Below, piece after piece: positions 45,611 through 55,378 of a stretch of 64,000 nucleotides of DNA; the first letter of the stretch is position 1; every line of letters begins with the position of its first letter. The notes under the pieces were generated by a model. The model ran no database searches, was not told the origin of the DNA, and saw only the letters and a program-made list of their open reading frames with translations. Position numbers and translations under genes: made by a program. Origin of the DNA: Bosea sp. 29B (GTDB taxonomy: Bacteria; Pseudomonadota; Alphaproteobacteria; Rhizobiales; Beijerinckiaceae); assembly GCF_902506165.1 (NCBI RefSeq), contig NZ_LR733817.1, positions 1,348,255 to 1,412,254 of the forward strand, given 5' to 3'.

Positions 45611-46732
45611 ATGTTCCGCTTCCTTCACAGCGCCGACCTGCATCTCGGCAAGCCCTTCGGCTCGATGCCGGACGAACTGCGCGGGCGGCTGCGCGAGGCC
45701 CGCCATACCGTGCTCGACCGGCTGGCGGCCCAAGCCCGCGCCGCGGGTGCGCAGACGATCCTGCTCGCCGGCGACGTGTTCGATACGGAAACGCCGAGCC
45801 CGGCCGTGCTTCGCCAGGCACTGGCCGCCATGGCGGGGCATGACGGCCTTCGCTGGATCCTGCTACCCGGCAACCACGATTCGCTCGCCGCCGAGGCGCT
45901 CTGGGCAGGCCTTGCGACGTCGCGGCCCGGCAATGTCGTCCTCGCGACCGAGCCGGCCCCTCTCCGGCTCACCGACGACGTCGTCCTCCTGCCGGCGCCG
46001 TGCACAACGCGCCGGCCGGGCCGCGACCTCACCGAATGGCTGGACGGATCGGCGACCCCGCCGGGTGCGATCCGGATCGGGTTCGCCCATGGTGCCGTAC
46101 AGAGCTTTTCGGAAGATGGCGGCGCCGGCGACGTCATCGCCCCCGACCGGGCGACCCGCGCCGGCCTCGATTATCTTGCCCTCGGGGATTGGCACGGCCA
46201 GATGCGGATCGGACCGCGCACCTGGTATAGCGGCGCGCCGGAGCCGGACCGGTTCAAGCACGACGCCTCGGGCCGCGCCTTGCTAGTCACGATTCCCGCA
46301 GCGGCGGCCGAGCCCGTGGTCGAACCCATCGAGACCGGATCGTTCGACTGGCGCACGCTCGCGCTCGACTGCCTGGCGGGCGACGACCCTGGCGCGCATC
46401 TGGCAGCGCTGCTGCCGGCGGGTCCTGCGCGGCGCCAGACACTTCTTCGCATCCTCGCGACCGGTCGGACGCGGCCGCCGGCGCGGGCTCGGTTGGAAGC
46501 CGATATCAAGGCGATCGCGCCTGAATTTGCCCTGCTGCAGCTGGAAGCGCAGGAACTGGTCACGGAATGCGAGAGCGAGGATCTTGACCAGATCGACCAT
46601 GCTGGCGCCTTGCGGCAGGCCGCCGACATGCTGCTCGCCGAGAGCCGGGACGACGGCCGCTCCTCCGGTGAGCGCGAGGTGGCACGCGAGGCGCTGATGC
46701 GCCTGTTCTCGTATTGCGCGGCGGCGTCCTGA
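45611..46732 (+). CDS. DNA repair exonuclease, SbcD/YhaO-like metallophosphoesterase
   Basis: A 373-residue calcineurin-like phosphoesterase. All metal motifs are in place: D9-x-H11 in SADLHLG, LLAGDVFD, LLPGNHD, GFAHGA and LGDWHGQ. It continues into an SbcD/Mre11-like capping domain. Such enzymes cut DNA ends together with an SMC-like ATPase, here encoded by the next gene, which shares one base with its stop. The short total length is nearer B. subtilis YhaO than E. coli SbcD (about 400). Confidence 0.88.
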   Translation: MFRFLHSADLHLGKPFGSMPDELRGRLREARHTVLDRLAAQARAAGAQTILLAGDVFDTETPSPAVLRQALAAMAGHDGLRWILLPGNHDSLAAEALWAGLATSRPGNVVLATEPAPLRLTDDVVLLPAPCTTRRPGRDLTEWLDGSATPPGAIRIGFAHGAVQSFSEDGGAGDVIAPDRATRAGLDYLALGDWHGQMRIGPRTWYSGAPEPDRFKHDASGRALLVTIPAAAAEPVVEPIETGSFDWRTLALDCLAGDDPGAHLAALLPAGPARRQTLLRILATGRTRPPARARLEADIKAIAPEFALLQLEAQELVTECESEDLDQIDHAGALRQAADMLLAESRDDGRSSGEREVAREALMRLFSYCAAAS

Positions 46733-49362
46733 TGAAGCTGACCGCCCTGCGCCTGCACAATGTTCGCCGCTTCGCCAGCACCGGCGTGCGCATCGAGAAC
46801 ATCGGCGACGGCATCAACGTGCTCTGCGCAGCCAACGAGCATGGCAAGTCGACCTGCTTCGACGCCCTGCACGCGCTGTTCTTCCAGCCGCATACCGGCA
46901 CGCCCGGCTCTGTCCAGGCGCTGCGGCCCTATAGCGGCGGCAATCCGCTGGTCGAGGCGGACCTCACCACCGCCGACGGCGCCTTCCGGCTGACCAAGCA
47001 GTTCTATGGCGGCCGCCGCGCCCAGGTCCGCGAGCGCGACAGCGGCCGCCTGATCGCGCAGGCAGACGAAGCCGAACGCTTCATCTCCGGACTGGTGAAG
47101 GGCGGCATCAGCGGGCCGGCCGGCCTGCTCTGGGTCCGACAGGGCGTGACCGGCATCGAGCGGCGCGCCAAGGCGGACGACGAGACGGAGCGGCGCGCGC
47201 GGGAAACCGTGCTGACCTCGGTCCAGGGCGAGGTCGAGGCGCTAACCGGCGGGCGGCGCATGACCGAGGCGCTCATCGCCTGCGAGGAGGAACTGTTGCG
47301 GCTGGTGACGGCGACCGGCAGGCCCAAGACGGGCGGTCCCTACGCCATCGCCATCGACGAGAGCGAGCAATTGGCGGAACAGGAGCGCCGCCTTGGCGCC
47401 GAGGTCGCAGATCTGCGCGCGGCGCTCGACCGACGCCGGGCGATCCGGGGGCGGCTCGCCGAGATCGATACGCCGGAGACGGCGCGGGAACGCCAGGCCG
47501 CTCTGGCAGAAGCCGAGGCGGAATTAGCAACCGCCAAGGCACAGACCGAATCCCTCAAGGCGGCGGAGAGCAAGGCGGCCCTGGCGCTGAACCGGCGCAT
47601 CTCGGCGGATCAGGCCCTGACCGGCTTCCGGCAGGCGCTCGCCCGATTTGCCGGCCTGCGCGACATCGAGACCGGCGCCGCAAAGGAGCGGGACGCCGCC
47701 CGCGCCCGCCACCAGGGCGCCGCCGGCGTCGTGCGGGAGGCCGCGACCGCGGTTGAGAGCGCCGAACGCGAGGAACGCGAGCAGCGTGACCTCCTCGCCC
47801 GCCTGGAACGGGCCTTGCGCGCGCAGGAGGCGGCGAATCGGCTGGCCACCGCTCGGGACAGCGAGCGGGAAGCGCAGGCCGCCCGCGAGCAGATCGAGCG
47901 CATGGAGGCGACCCTCAAGAGCCTTGTCCTGCCAGCCGGCAAGATCGCCGAGCTCGAGCAGGTCGACGGTCAGTTGCTGCAATTGCAGGCCAGGGCCGAA
48001 GCGCGGGCGCCGCACTTGCGCATCGATTACGCGGACGGCGCGGAAGGCGGGATCTCGATCGCGGGCGTGACGCTTGCACAAGCCGAGGAGCGCTCGCTCG
48101 CCGGCACGACGCAGATCGAGATCGCTGCGATCGGCCGCCTGACCATCACGGCGCCGCAGGCCGAGGAGGACGACCGGAACATCGCCCGGACACGGGCGAA
48201 GCGGCAGGCGCTGCTCGACGAGCTTCAGGTCGACAGTCTCGCCGCGGCGCGCCTGCGCGAGGTGCAGGCGCGCGACCTCAAGGCCGATCTCGACCTGGCG
48301 CGCCGGCGCCTCCTGCTGCTGGCGCCCGGCGGGCTCGCAGCCTTGCAGGAACAGATCGCGCGCCTGGAGACCGAAGCAGCCGGCGCCAACGAAGCGCCCG
48401 CTGATCTGGATGCGGCACGCCGACAGCTTGGGACCGTCGAGGCGCGCGTAGGCGCCATGCGCGAAGCGGCCCGAGCGGCGCAGGCCCGGACCGAGACCTC
48501 AGCCTCCGCTCTGGTCGAGGCGGAACGCCACGCCGCCGGATTATCCTCCGCACTCGCCGCACTCGCCGAGAGTCTGGGTCCCGAGGGGGAATGGCACGGG
48601 CGCGAGGAGCGCCTCTCGGTGGAGCATGACGAGACGAACCGGGCCTGGCGGGCGGCGCAGCAGCAGGTCGAAGAGCTCGCGGCGCGCACCATCGACCTTG
48701 CGGCGGCAGAAGCCCGCCAGTTGCGCCTGCGCTCGGTCATGGACGCAGCGCGCGAGGAGATCACCCGCCTGCGCGAGGAGGCTGCGGGCCTCGATGGCCG
48801 CATCCAGACCCGCACTGAGACAGCGATCGAAGAAGCCTGGCAGGAAACTCGCGACAAGCTCACGCAGGCGCAGCAACGCTCCGCTGCGCTCGCCCGCGAG
48901 GTCGCTATCCTGACCCGGCTGCGCGGTGCGCTCGAAGCCGCGCGCTCGCAGGCGCGCGACCATTATTTCGCGCCGGTGCTGCAGGAGCTGCGCCCGCTCC
49001 TCGGCTTGCTGTTCGACGATGCCAGCGTCACCTTCGACGAGGATACGCTGCTGCCGCGCTCGGTGCAGCGCAATGGCCTCGACGAACAGGTCGGCGTCCT
49101 CAGCGGCGGCATGCGCGAGCAGCTCGCGATCCTGACACGACTGGCCTTCGCCCGGCTGCTCGCCAAGGGCGGCCAGCCCACCCCCGTCATCCTCGACGAT
49201 GCGCTGGTCTATTCCGACGACGATCGCATCGAAAAAATGTTCGACGCGCTGCATCGCCAGGCCAGCGCCCAGCAGGTCATCGTCTTCTCCTGCCGCCAGC
49301 GCGCCTTCGCCCGGCTGGGCGGCCATGTCCTGCGCACGGAGCCGTGGCAACCCGATCCGTAG
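46732..49362 (+). CDS. SMC-like ATPase, SbcC/YhaN type
   Basis: An 876-residue Rad50-like protein. The N-terminal Walker A is AANEHGKST (about 36-44), with Ala where Gly is usual. Long coiled coils run through the middle (about 170-430 and 480-730), and the C terminus has signature LSGGMREQ and Walker B TPVILDDALVYSDDD. I do not see a CxxC zinc hook at the coil apex; a short beta-rich insert (about 420-475) lies there instead. This matches YhaN more than SbcC. It should form a DNA-end-processing complex with the nuclease encoded just upstream. Confidence 0.87.
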   Translation: MKLTALRLHNVRRFASTGVRIENIGDGINVLCAANEHGKSTCFDALHALFFQPHTGTPGSVQALRPYSGGNPLVEADLTTADGAFRLTKQFYGGRRAQVRERDSGRLIAQADEAERFISGLVKGGISGPAGLLWVRQGVTGIERRAKADDETERRARETVLTSVQGEVEALTGGRRMTEALIACEEELLRLVTATGRPKTGGPYAIAIDESEQLAEQERRLGAEVADLRAALDRRRAIRGRLAEIDTPETARERQAALAEAEAELATAKAQTESLKAAESKAALALNRRISADQALTGFRQALARFAGLRDIETGAAKERDAARARHQGAAGVVREAATAVESAEREEREQRDLLARLERALRAQEAANRLATARDSEREAQAAREQIERMEATLKSLVLPAGKIAELEQVDGQLLQLQARAEARAPHLRIDYADGAEGGISIAGVTLAQAEERSLAGTTQIEIAAIGRLTITAPQAEEDDRNIARTRAKRQALLDELQVDSLAAARLREVQARDLKADLDLARRRLLLLAPGGLAALQEQIARLETEAAGANEAPADLDAARRQLGTVEARVGAMREAARAAQARTETSASALVEAERHAAGLSSALAALAESLGPEGEWHGREERLSVEHDETNRAWRAAQQQVEELAARTIDLAAAEARQLRLRSVMDAAREEITRLREEAAGLDGRIQTRTETAIEEAWQETRDKLTQAQQRSAALAREVAILTRLRGALEAARSQARDHYFAPVLQELRPLLGLLFDDASVTFDEDTLLPRSVQRNGLDEQVGVLSGGMREQLAILTRLAFARLLAKGGQPTPVILDDALVYSDDDRIEKMFDALHRQASAQQVIVFSCRQRAFARLGGHVLRTEPWQPDP

Positions 49363-49380
49363 GGAGCGGCGGCAGGAGCC

Positions 49381-52300
49381 TCAAAACCGCATCTCGACGC
49401 GTCCCTTGAGGGCGTGGTCTCTGGAGCGCTCGCCGATTGTCGCAGAGTAGGTCAGGCCGAGCGCGGTGGCCTGCGAAATGCGCCAGTCGAGGCCGGCCTC
49501 GGCGACGAGGGCGTCGCGATCGATCCTGGCAGCGAAGACCGTGGCCGGCGTGGTTCCGGCGACGAAGGCGGTCCTGGCCTGCGGCGTGAGCTCGCCGAAG
49601 CCATGGCGCCAGCCGAGCATGGCGCGGGCGAACAGCGGCATCGCCCCGATCTGCGCCTCGGCCCGCAGGCCCAGCCTGGTGAAGCCGAGCGTCTGGTCGC
49701 TGCCGAAGACGCGCAAGGCCGCCGCCCCGCCACGCTCGGTGCCGGCGTCGGTCGAGACCCGGATCAAGGCGAGCTGCGCGAAGGGCTCGAGCGCGATGCC
49801 ATCGAACGCGAAGCCATAGCCGAGTTCGGCAAACCCTTGCGTCACCGAGCCCGGACGCTGCAGCCGCAGCAGATCGCCGAAGCCGCGGATCTGGACCTGG
49901 CGGCGGATGTCGCTTTCCGACCATGTGTAGGCCGCGCCAGCATCGAAGCGCAGGCTGCCGAAGCGCGCCCCGGCATAGAGCGCGGCATGGCCGCTCTCGA
50001 GCTTGCCCGTGGAGAGCCTGGCATCGAGATCGAAGCGCGACTGGCTGTAGCCGCCGGCGACGCCGACCTTCAGCGAGGACCCCGGCGCATCGTAGAGCAC
50101 CAGGTCGGCGCCGAGCAGGGCGCCACCGCTGCGGCGGCTCAGGCTCGCGGCATTGCCGTCGGCGTCCGTATTGCCGGTGCTGCCGAAGGCCGTGCCCCAG
50201 AGCGCGTAGCGCGGCTGCGGCACCGGGGCCGGCATCACGATCGCGCTCTTGCGGCCGGGGAGATCGGCGGTAAAGGCGCCTGCAATCTGCTGGCCAGGCT
50301 GCGTCAGCAGCGGCCCGCGCAGGTGGCCCAGAATGGTGTCGCGCACCAGCCGGCTCTCGTCGATCATCACCGAGACGGCCTGGGCATGCGCCTCGCCCGA
50401 GAGCAGGTCGAAGCCGGCGCGGGCTTCAGCCGCCGTCGCCGAGACCAGCGCGTCATAGACGGGATTGCCGACCCCGAGCCGCTCGGCCGCAATCGCGATG
50501 AAGCCCTGGTTGCGCGTCGCGGCGATGGAGGCCCGCTGCGCACCACCGCCATCAGGACCGAAGCTGGCGTCGTTGCGTATCATCGTCAGCGTGACGTTGT
50601 TGTTGTCGTAGGCCAGCGATGGCGTCAGAAAGGCGAGGTTCGAGGTCACCGTCGAGAACTGGCCCGAGACCCCGCCGGAGGCGGTCAGGATGGTGTAGTT
50701 CGTCGAGGCCGCGTAGTTGCCGTTCTCGGCGAGAACCTGGACGGTACCGCCGCTGATGCTGGCCGAGCCGGAGGCCACGATCTTGTCGCCCTGACCGGCG
50801 GCATTGATCTCGACCTGATAGGTCGAGCCCGAGGCGAAGGCGACATTGCCGGAGACCGTCAGCGTCCCGATCGAGTTGCCCGGCGCCACCGTCGCGCCGC
50901 TGGCGACGCTCACGCCGGCGATCGTGCCCGAGCCGCCGAGCGTGCCGCCGTCGAGCGTGACAGTGCTCGCCAGCGAGCCGTTCACGACGAGCTTGCCGGA
51001 CGAGACCTTGGTCGAACCGGTATAGGTGTTGGCTCCCGACAGCGTCAGCGTGCCGGTGCCGGCCTTGGTCACCCCGCCCGTGCCGGTGATCGTGCCTGAA
51101 AAGATCGTCGAGCTGTTGTCCGAGCCAGCGGTCAGCGTGCCCGAGCCGAGCGTGACCATGCCGGCACCGGCGAGCGAGGCGATGCTCTGGTTAAAGTTAG
51201 CGAGGTCGAGCGTCGCGCCTGATGCCACCGTGAAGGCCGAGGCCGACGAGAATGCGCCGGCGACGCCCGCCCGCAAGGTGCCGCCGGACACGGTCGTCGC
51301 GCCGGAATAGCTGTTCGTGCCCTTCAGCACGAGCGTACCGGCGCCGGCCTTCGAGAGCGCGCCCGTGCCGGAGAAGGACTGCGAGACCGAGAAGGTGTTG
51401 CCGGCCTCGACGATGTCGAAGCCGCCGCCATTGCTGCCGAGGATGATGTTGCGGGTGAGCTCGTGCAGCAGCGTATCGGTCACCTGCAGCACGCCGCCAT
51501 CCAGCGTCAGCGCCCCCGAGGTCGCGCCGAGCCTGCTCTCCTTGGAGATGCTGATCGCACCGCCGGCGATCGTGGTGCCGCCGGTATAGGTGTTGCCTTC
51601 GGTCAGCGTCAGCGTGCCCGTGCCGACCTTGCGCAGGCCGCCATCGCCAGAGATCAGGCCGCTGAAGGTGGTCGAGGCGTTGGTCGCGCCGGTTTCCAGC
51701 GTCGAGCCGCTCTCGATCCGGATCTGCCCGGCGCCGGCGATCGAGCCGGCCGTCACCGTGCCGAGCCCATTGTTCACATTGAGCGAGGCGCCCGCCGCGA
51801 CAGTGTAATCGGACGCAGCCGACATGGCCTGCGCGCCGTCAATGAGGAGCTCGCCAGCCGACACCGTGGTCGCGCCCGAATAGGTGCTGGTGCCGGACAG
51901 AGCCAGCTGGCCATCCCCGCTCTTGGTCAGCCCGCCGGCGCCCGAGATCGTGCCGGACAGCGCCAAGGTATAGCCGCTATCGACCTCGATGCCGCCGCCG
52001 GCGCTACCCAGCGTCACCGTGCGTGCGGAGGAGAAGCTGTTTGTCACCAAGAGCGTGCCGCCGTCCAGCGTCAGCCCGCCCGAGGCGTCGCCGAGATTGA
52101 AGTCCGCCCCGACGACGAGCCAGCCAGCGGATATCGTCGTCCCGCCGGCATAGGTATTGTTCCCGGTCAGAACCAGCGTGCCGCTGCCGAGCTTGGTCAA
52201 TCCGCCCGTGCCGCCGAGAGTGGCCGAGACGGCGATATAATGGCCACCGCTGTCGATGAAGGCGCCGTTGGCGCCGATGGTCACCACGCCGACACTGTCG

Positions 52301-54726
52301 ATGAACGAGGACTGGTTCGTGCGCGCGCGCAGGATGCCGCCGTCCAGATTGAGCGTGCCTCCGGGGTTGACGATGACGTAGTTGGCCTCGACCACGCCAC
52401 GGCCACTGCTGGCATCACCGACCAGGTTCAGCGTGCCGCCATAAAGATTCAGCCAAGTCGTTCCGACATGGCCGCCCTTTTCGACGGTCACCGTTCCGTT
52501 GCCGCCAATTTCGATGCCGTTTCCGCTCTGCCAGATAGAGCCGGCGCCCGTGACTGTCACGGCACCGGTACCGGTGCCGTTTTTTCCGATCTGGCTGAGG
52601 ACGGCCTGGACTATTCCGCCATTGGCGATGGTCAGCGTGCCGGCGCCGTCATGGCCGACATCGAGGATGCCGTCGACGGTCCAGCGCGAGCCGGCGCCCG
52701 TCACCGTCGCGGTGCCGCTGCTGCCGGAGGCAAAGCCGATATAGCCGGAGGTATTCCGGACCGCGCCGCCATCTTCGACGATCAGCGTGCCGGTGCCGGC
52801 CGAGCCGACATAGAGCTCGCCGGTCATGGCCGAGACGTTGTTGATGGTCCAGGTCGAGCCCGCGCCGGTCACCTTCACAGTGCCGGTCGAACCGGCCTGC
52901 GTGCCGATGGAGCCGCCCGCCCCGGCGGTGGTGACCGTGCCGCCATCGGCGATGGTCAGCGTGCCGGTGCCCTGATAGCCGACATAGAGTTCGGCGCTGT
53001 TGGTCCAGCGCGAGCCGGCGCCGGTCACAGTCACCGTGCCCGTGCTGCCGGCGTTTCTGCCGACAGAGCCAATGGTATTCGAAACCTTGCCGCCATTCTC
53101 GACGGCCAGCGTGCCGGTGCCGGAGTAGCCGACAAGAAGCTCGGCGCTGTTGGTCCAGGTCGAGCCGGCGCCCGTCACCGTCACCGTGCCAATGCCGCCG
53201 CTCGAAGTACCGACATAACCAAAGAGCGTGTTGCTGACCCTGCCGCCATTCTCGATGGTCAGCGTGCCGGTGCCGGAGTGGCCGACATAGAGGTCGCCGC
53301 TGTTGCTCCAGCGCGAGCCGGAACCACTCACCGTCACCGCGCCAGTGCTGCCCAGGTCTCTGCCGACATAGCCCGTGGTGTTCGAGACCGTCCCACCATC
53401 CGCGACAGTCAGCGTGCCAGTGCCGAGGTAGCCGACAGTGAGCTCACCGCTGTTGGTCCAGCTCGAACCGGCGCCCGTCACCGCCACCGTGCCAATGCCG
53501 CCGGGGTTGAAGCCGACATAGCCCGTGGTGTTCGAGACCGTTCCGCCGGCTGCGACGGTCAGCGTGCCCGTGCCGGCGTTGCCGACAAGGAGCGCGTCGC
53601 TGTTGCTCCAGCGCGAACCGGAACCGCTCACCGTCACCGCGCCGACGCTGCCGGAGTTTCTGGCGATATTGCTGTAGGTGTTCGAAACCGTGCCGCCATT
53701 CTCGATGGTCAACGTGCCGGTGCCGGAATCGCCGACATAGAGGTAGCCGCTGTTGGTCCAGGTCGAGCCCGTGCCCGTCACCGTCACCGTGCCGGTTGAG
53801 CCGGCGTTGCTGCCGATCGTGCCATTGGTGTTAGAAACCTGGCCGCCATTCTCGATCGTCAGCGTGCCGGTGCCGGCGAGGCCGACGATCAGCTGGCCGC
53901 TGTTCGTCCACGTCGAGCCGGTGCCGGTCACCGTCACCGTGCCATTGCTACCGGCGCCAGCGCCGAGCCGGCCATCGAGGCTCTCGACGACACCACCATT
54001 CTCGACCCTCAGAGTGCCGGTGCCGAAGACGGCGACCCTGAAGGTGCCGGCATTAATCCAGCGCGAGCCCGCGCCGGTCACCGTCACCGTGCCATTGCTG
54101 CTGGCGGAGGCGCCGACAGTGCTGCCGTCGGCGCTGCCCCCGCCACCGGAGACCGTGGCGCCATCCGCGACGGTCAATGAGCCGGCGCCGTGGAAGCCAA
54201 CGGAGATAAAAGTCGATGCGGTCAGATTGGAGCCGGCGCCGGTCACGGTCACCGTGCCGTTGCCGGCGGCGGCATAGCCGATATGAAGGTAGCCGGTCGA
54301 GACGGCGCCGCCATCCTCGACCGTCAACGTGCCGGTGCCGGCAAGGCCGACATAGATATAGCCCGGATCGCTGCTCCAGCTCGAGCCGGCGCCGGTCACC
54401 GTCAGCGCGCCGGTGCTGCCCGCCCGGCCGCCGATAGAGCCGAAACGGACATCGGAAACGGTCCCGCCACCGGCTATGGTCAAGGTGCCGGCGCCGGTGT
54501 CGCCGATGGTGAGATTGCCCCCTCCCAGATTCCAGTTCGGGAGCGGCGCCGCCGGGATGGCGGGAGTCAGCTCGCCGGTGCCGGTCACCGACTGGGCGAT
54601 GGCGGCGGGCGCGGCGGCGAGCAGCGCAAGGCCGAGTGCGAGCATCGAAACGGACTGACATAGCTGCGCCGGCCACCGGCCACGCGCCGGCAGCATCCGC
54701 GCAAGCTTCAGATCGTTCGGCATCAA
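49381..54726 (-). CDS. Large autotransporter with tandem T5SS-type repeats
   Basis: A 1781-residue type Va secreted protein. An extended signal peptide ends near AAIAQ (residue 45). Residues about 104-755 hold some 13 repeats of about 50 residues of the pattern G-TVTVTGAGS-W-NS-LYVG-GTGTLTI-NGGTVSNT, like the T5SS/PEP-CTERM-associated repeat. Residues about 840-1260 hold five autotransporter beta-strand repeats (GGLTKLGSGTLVLTGNNTY). The last 280 residues form the outer-membrane barrel, ending in VEMRF. It probably displays a beta-helical surface adhesin. The SbcC-like gene converges on it with 18 bases between. Confidence 0.93.
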   Translation of the reverse strand: MMPNDLKLARMLPARGRWPAQLCQSVSMLALGLALLAAAPAAIAQSVTGTGELTPAIPAAPLPNWNLGGGNLTIGDTGAGTLTIAGGGTVSDVRFGSIGGRAGSTGALTVTGAGSSWSSDPGYIYVGLAGTGTLTVEDGGAVSTGYLHIGYAAAGNGTVTVTGAGSNLTASTFISVGFHGAGSLTVADGATVSGGGGSADGSTVGASASSNGTVTVTGAGSRWINAGTFRVAVFGTGTLRVENGGVVESLDGRLGAGAGSNGTVTVTGTGSTWTNSGQLIVGLAGTGTLTIENGGQVSNTNGTIGSNAGSTGTVTVTGTGSTWTNSGYLYVGDSGTGTLTIENGGTVSNTYSNIARNSGSVGAVTVSGSGSRWSNSDALLVGNAGTGTLTVAAGGTVSNTTGYVGFNPGGIGTVAVTGAGSSWTNSGELTVGYLGTGTLTVADGGTVSNTTGYVGRDLGSTGAVTVSGSGSRWSNSGDLYVGHSGTGTLTIENGGRVSNTLFGYVGTSSGGIGTVTVTGAGSTWTNSAELLVGYSGTGTLAVENGGKVSNTIGSVGRNAGSTGTVTVTGAGSRWTNSAELYVGYQGTGTLTIADGGTVTTAGAGGSIGTQAGSTGTVKVTGAGSTWTINNVSAMTGELYVGSAGTGTLIVEDGGAVRNTSGYIGFASGSSGTATVTGAGSRWTVDGILDVGHDGAGTLTIANGGIVQAVLSQIGKNGTGTGAVTVTGAGSIWQSGNGIEIGGNGTVTVEKGGHVGTTWLNLYGGTLNLVGDASSGRGVVEANYVIVNPGGTLNLDGGILRARTNQSSFIDSVGVVTIGANGAFIDSGGHYIAVSATLGGTGGLTKLGSGTLVLTGNNTYAGGTTISAGWLVVGADFNLGDASGGLTLDGGTLLVTNSFSSARTVTLGSAGGGIEVDSGYTLALSGTISGAGGLTKSGDGQLALSGTSTYSGATTVSAGELLIDGAQAMSAASDYTVAAGASLNVNNGLGTVTAGSIAGAGQIRIESGSTLETGATNASTTFSGLISGDGGLRKVGTGTLTLTEGNTYTGGTTIAGGAISISKESRLGATSGALTLDGGVLQVTDTLLHELTRNIILGSNGGGFDIVEAGNTFSVSQSFSGTGALSKAGAGTLVLKGTNSYSGATTVSGGTLRAGVAGAFSSASAFTVASGATLDLANFNQSIASLAGAGMVTLGSGTLTAGSDNSSTIFSGTITGTGGVTKAGTGTLTLSGANTYTGSTKVSSGKLVVNGSLASTVTLDGGTLGGSGTIAGVSVASGATVAPGNSIGTLTVSGNVAFASGSTYQVEINAAGQGDKIVASGSASISGGTVQVLAENGNYAASTNYTILTASGGVSGQFSTVTSNLAFLTPSLAYDNNNVTLTMIRNDASFGPDGGGAQRASIAATRNQGFIAIAAERLGVGNPVYDALVSATAAEARAGFDLLSGEAHAQAVSVMIDESRLVRDTILGHLRGPLLTQPGQQIAGAFTADLPGRKSAIVMPAPVPQPRYALWGTAFGSTGNTDADGNAASLSRRSGGALLGADLVLYDAPGSSLKVGVAGGYSQSRFDLDARLSTGKLESGHAALYAGARFGSLRFDAGAAYTWSESDIRRQVQIRGFGDLLRLQRPGSVTQGFAELGYGFAFDGIALEPFAQLALIRVSTDAGTERGGAAALRVFGSDQTLGFTRLGLRAEAQIGAMPLFARAMLGWRHGFGELTPQARTAFVAGTTPATVFAARIDRDALVAEAGLDWRISQATALGLTYSATIGERSRDHALKGRVEMRF
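52460..54420. repeat. Tandem ~150-bp coding repeats in the autotransporter
   Basis: About 13 imperfect units of 49-55 codons. Recurrent DNA blocks include GGTGACGGTGACGGGCGC-like segments on the coding strand. Units 4-10 are most alike, marking the youngest part of the array. Such arrays change copy number by recombination. Confidence 0.8.
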
Positions 54727-54993
54727 TAGTCAGGCCCCAACCGCACAAGCAGACTCAGGCAGCGTCGCGCGCGAGGCAATGAACAGCCGTTCACATCCTG
54801 CCAAATCGATGGGGTGTGGCGGATTTGCTCCAACCTGCCCGGTCGCGCGACTATCCGGCCTTCGACGGCGACCATTTGCCGGAGCTGGAGAGCGTAACGG
54901 GAATGTGAGCCCTTACTCGTCGCAGGGCCGTTGGAAAGCGCCGGACGGTGACTAGCTCATGTCATGGGCGACTCGACCACACAGGAGATTGCC
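54727..54993. other. Intergenic region between divergent autotransporter and small secreted gene
   Basis: No gene seen. A short palindrome TGAAC-AGCC-GTTCA lies at 54780-54793, about 55 bases upstream of the autotransporter start, and could be a regulator site. No convincing promoter boxes were recognised. Confidence 0.4.
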
Positions 54994-55218
54994 ATGCTTT
55001 CGCGCAAGATTGTCGCCCTCGCGGCGGCGCTTCTGCTTTCGGGAGCGAGCTCCATGGCCTATGCCACCGAGCTCGGGGCCGAGAGCATCGTGCATGAGCA
55101 GGTCCAGAACCAGCGAGCCCTCGCCGAGCAGGCGCAGTACCTCGCCTATCACGAGCACTTCAAGGACGTGGAAAGCCGGCCGGGCCGTGATGCCGGCGTA
55201 TTGCCGCATCACAACTGA
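54994..55218 (+). CDS. Small secreted protein, unknown
   Basis: A 74-residue protein with a clear signal peptide (IVALAAALLLSGASSMAYA) and a short, charged mature part of about 50 residues rich in Gln, Glu and His (VHEQVQNQRALAEQAQYLAY). AGGAGATTGCC precedes ATG 54994, a strong ribosome-binding site. An in-frame ATG at 54964 is less likely. Not assigned to a family; likely periplasmic. Confidence 0.65.
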   Translation: MLSRKIVALAAALLLSGASSMAYATELGAESIVHEQVQNQRALAEQAQYLAYHEHFKDVESRPGRDAGVLPHHN

Positions 55219-55378
55219 GCGCCGGCACAAGCTTTGGGACGGGGTCGCGGCAGCGGCCCCTTTTCGTCGTGCCTATCGGAAATCTCTGGAATCTGGGAAG
55301 ACTGCTCGCGGCGCGCCGCATGGAGTGGGAGTCGAACCGGAGCCAGCGCCGTTCGACGGGGATGCCTGAGATGCGGCC

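Noticed and set aside
51463..53799. A 778-codon open frame opposite the autotransporter
   Set aside because: Arg/Ala/Gly-rich low-complexity translation with no motifs; it mirrors the repeated codons of the autotransporter on the other strand.
52460..54420. Regularly spaced repeats that could suggest a CRISPR array
   Set aside because: Units are about 150 bases, imperfect, and translate in frame as autotransporter repeats; no cas genes are present.
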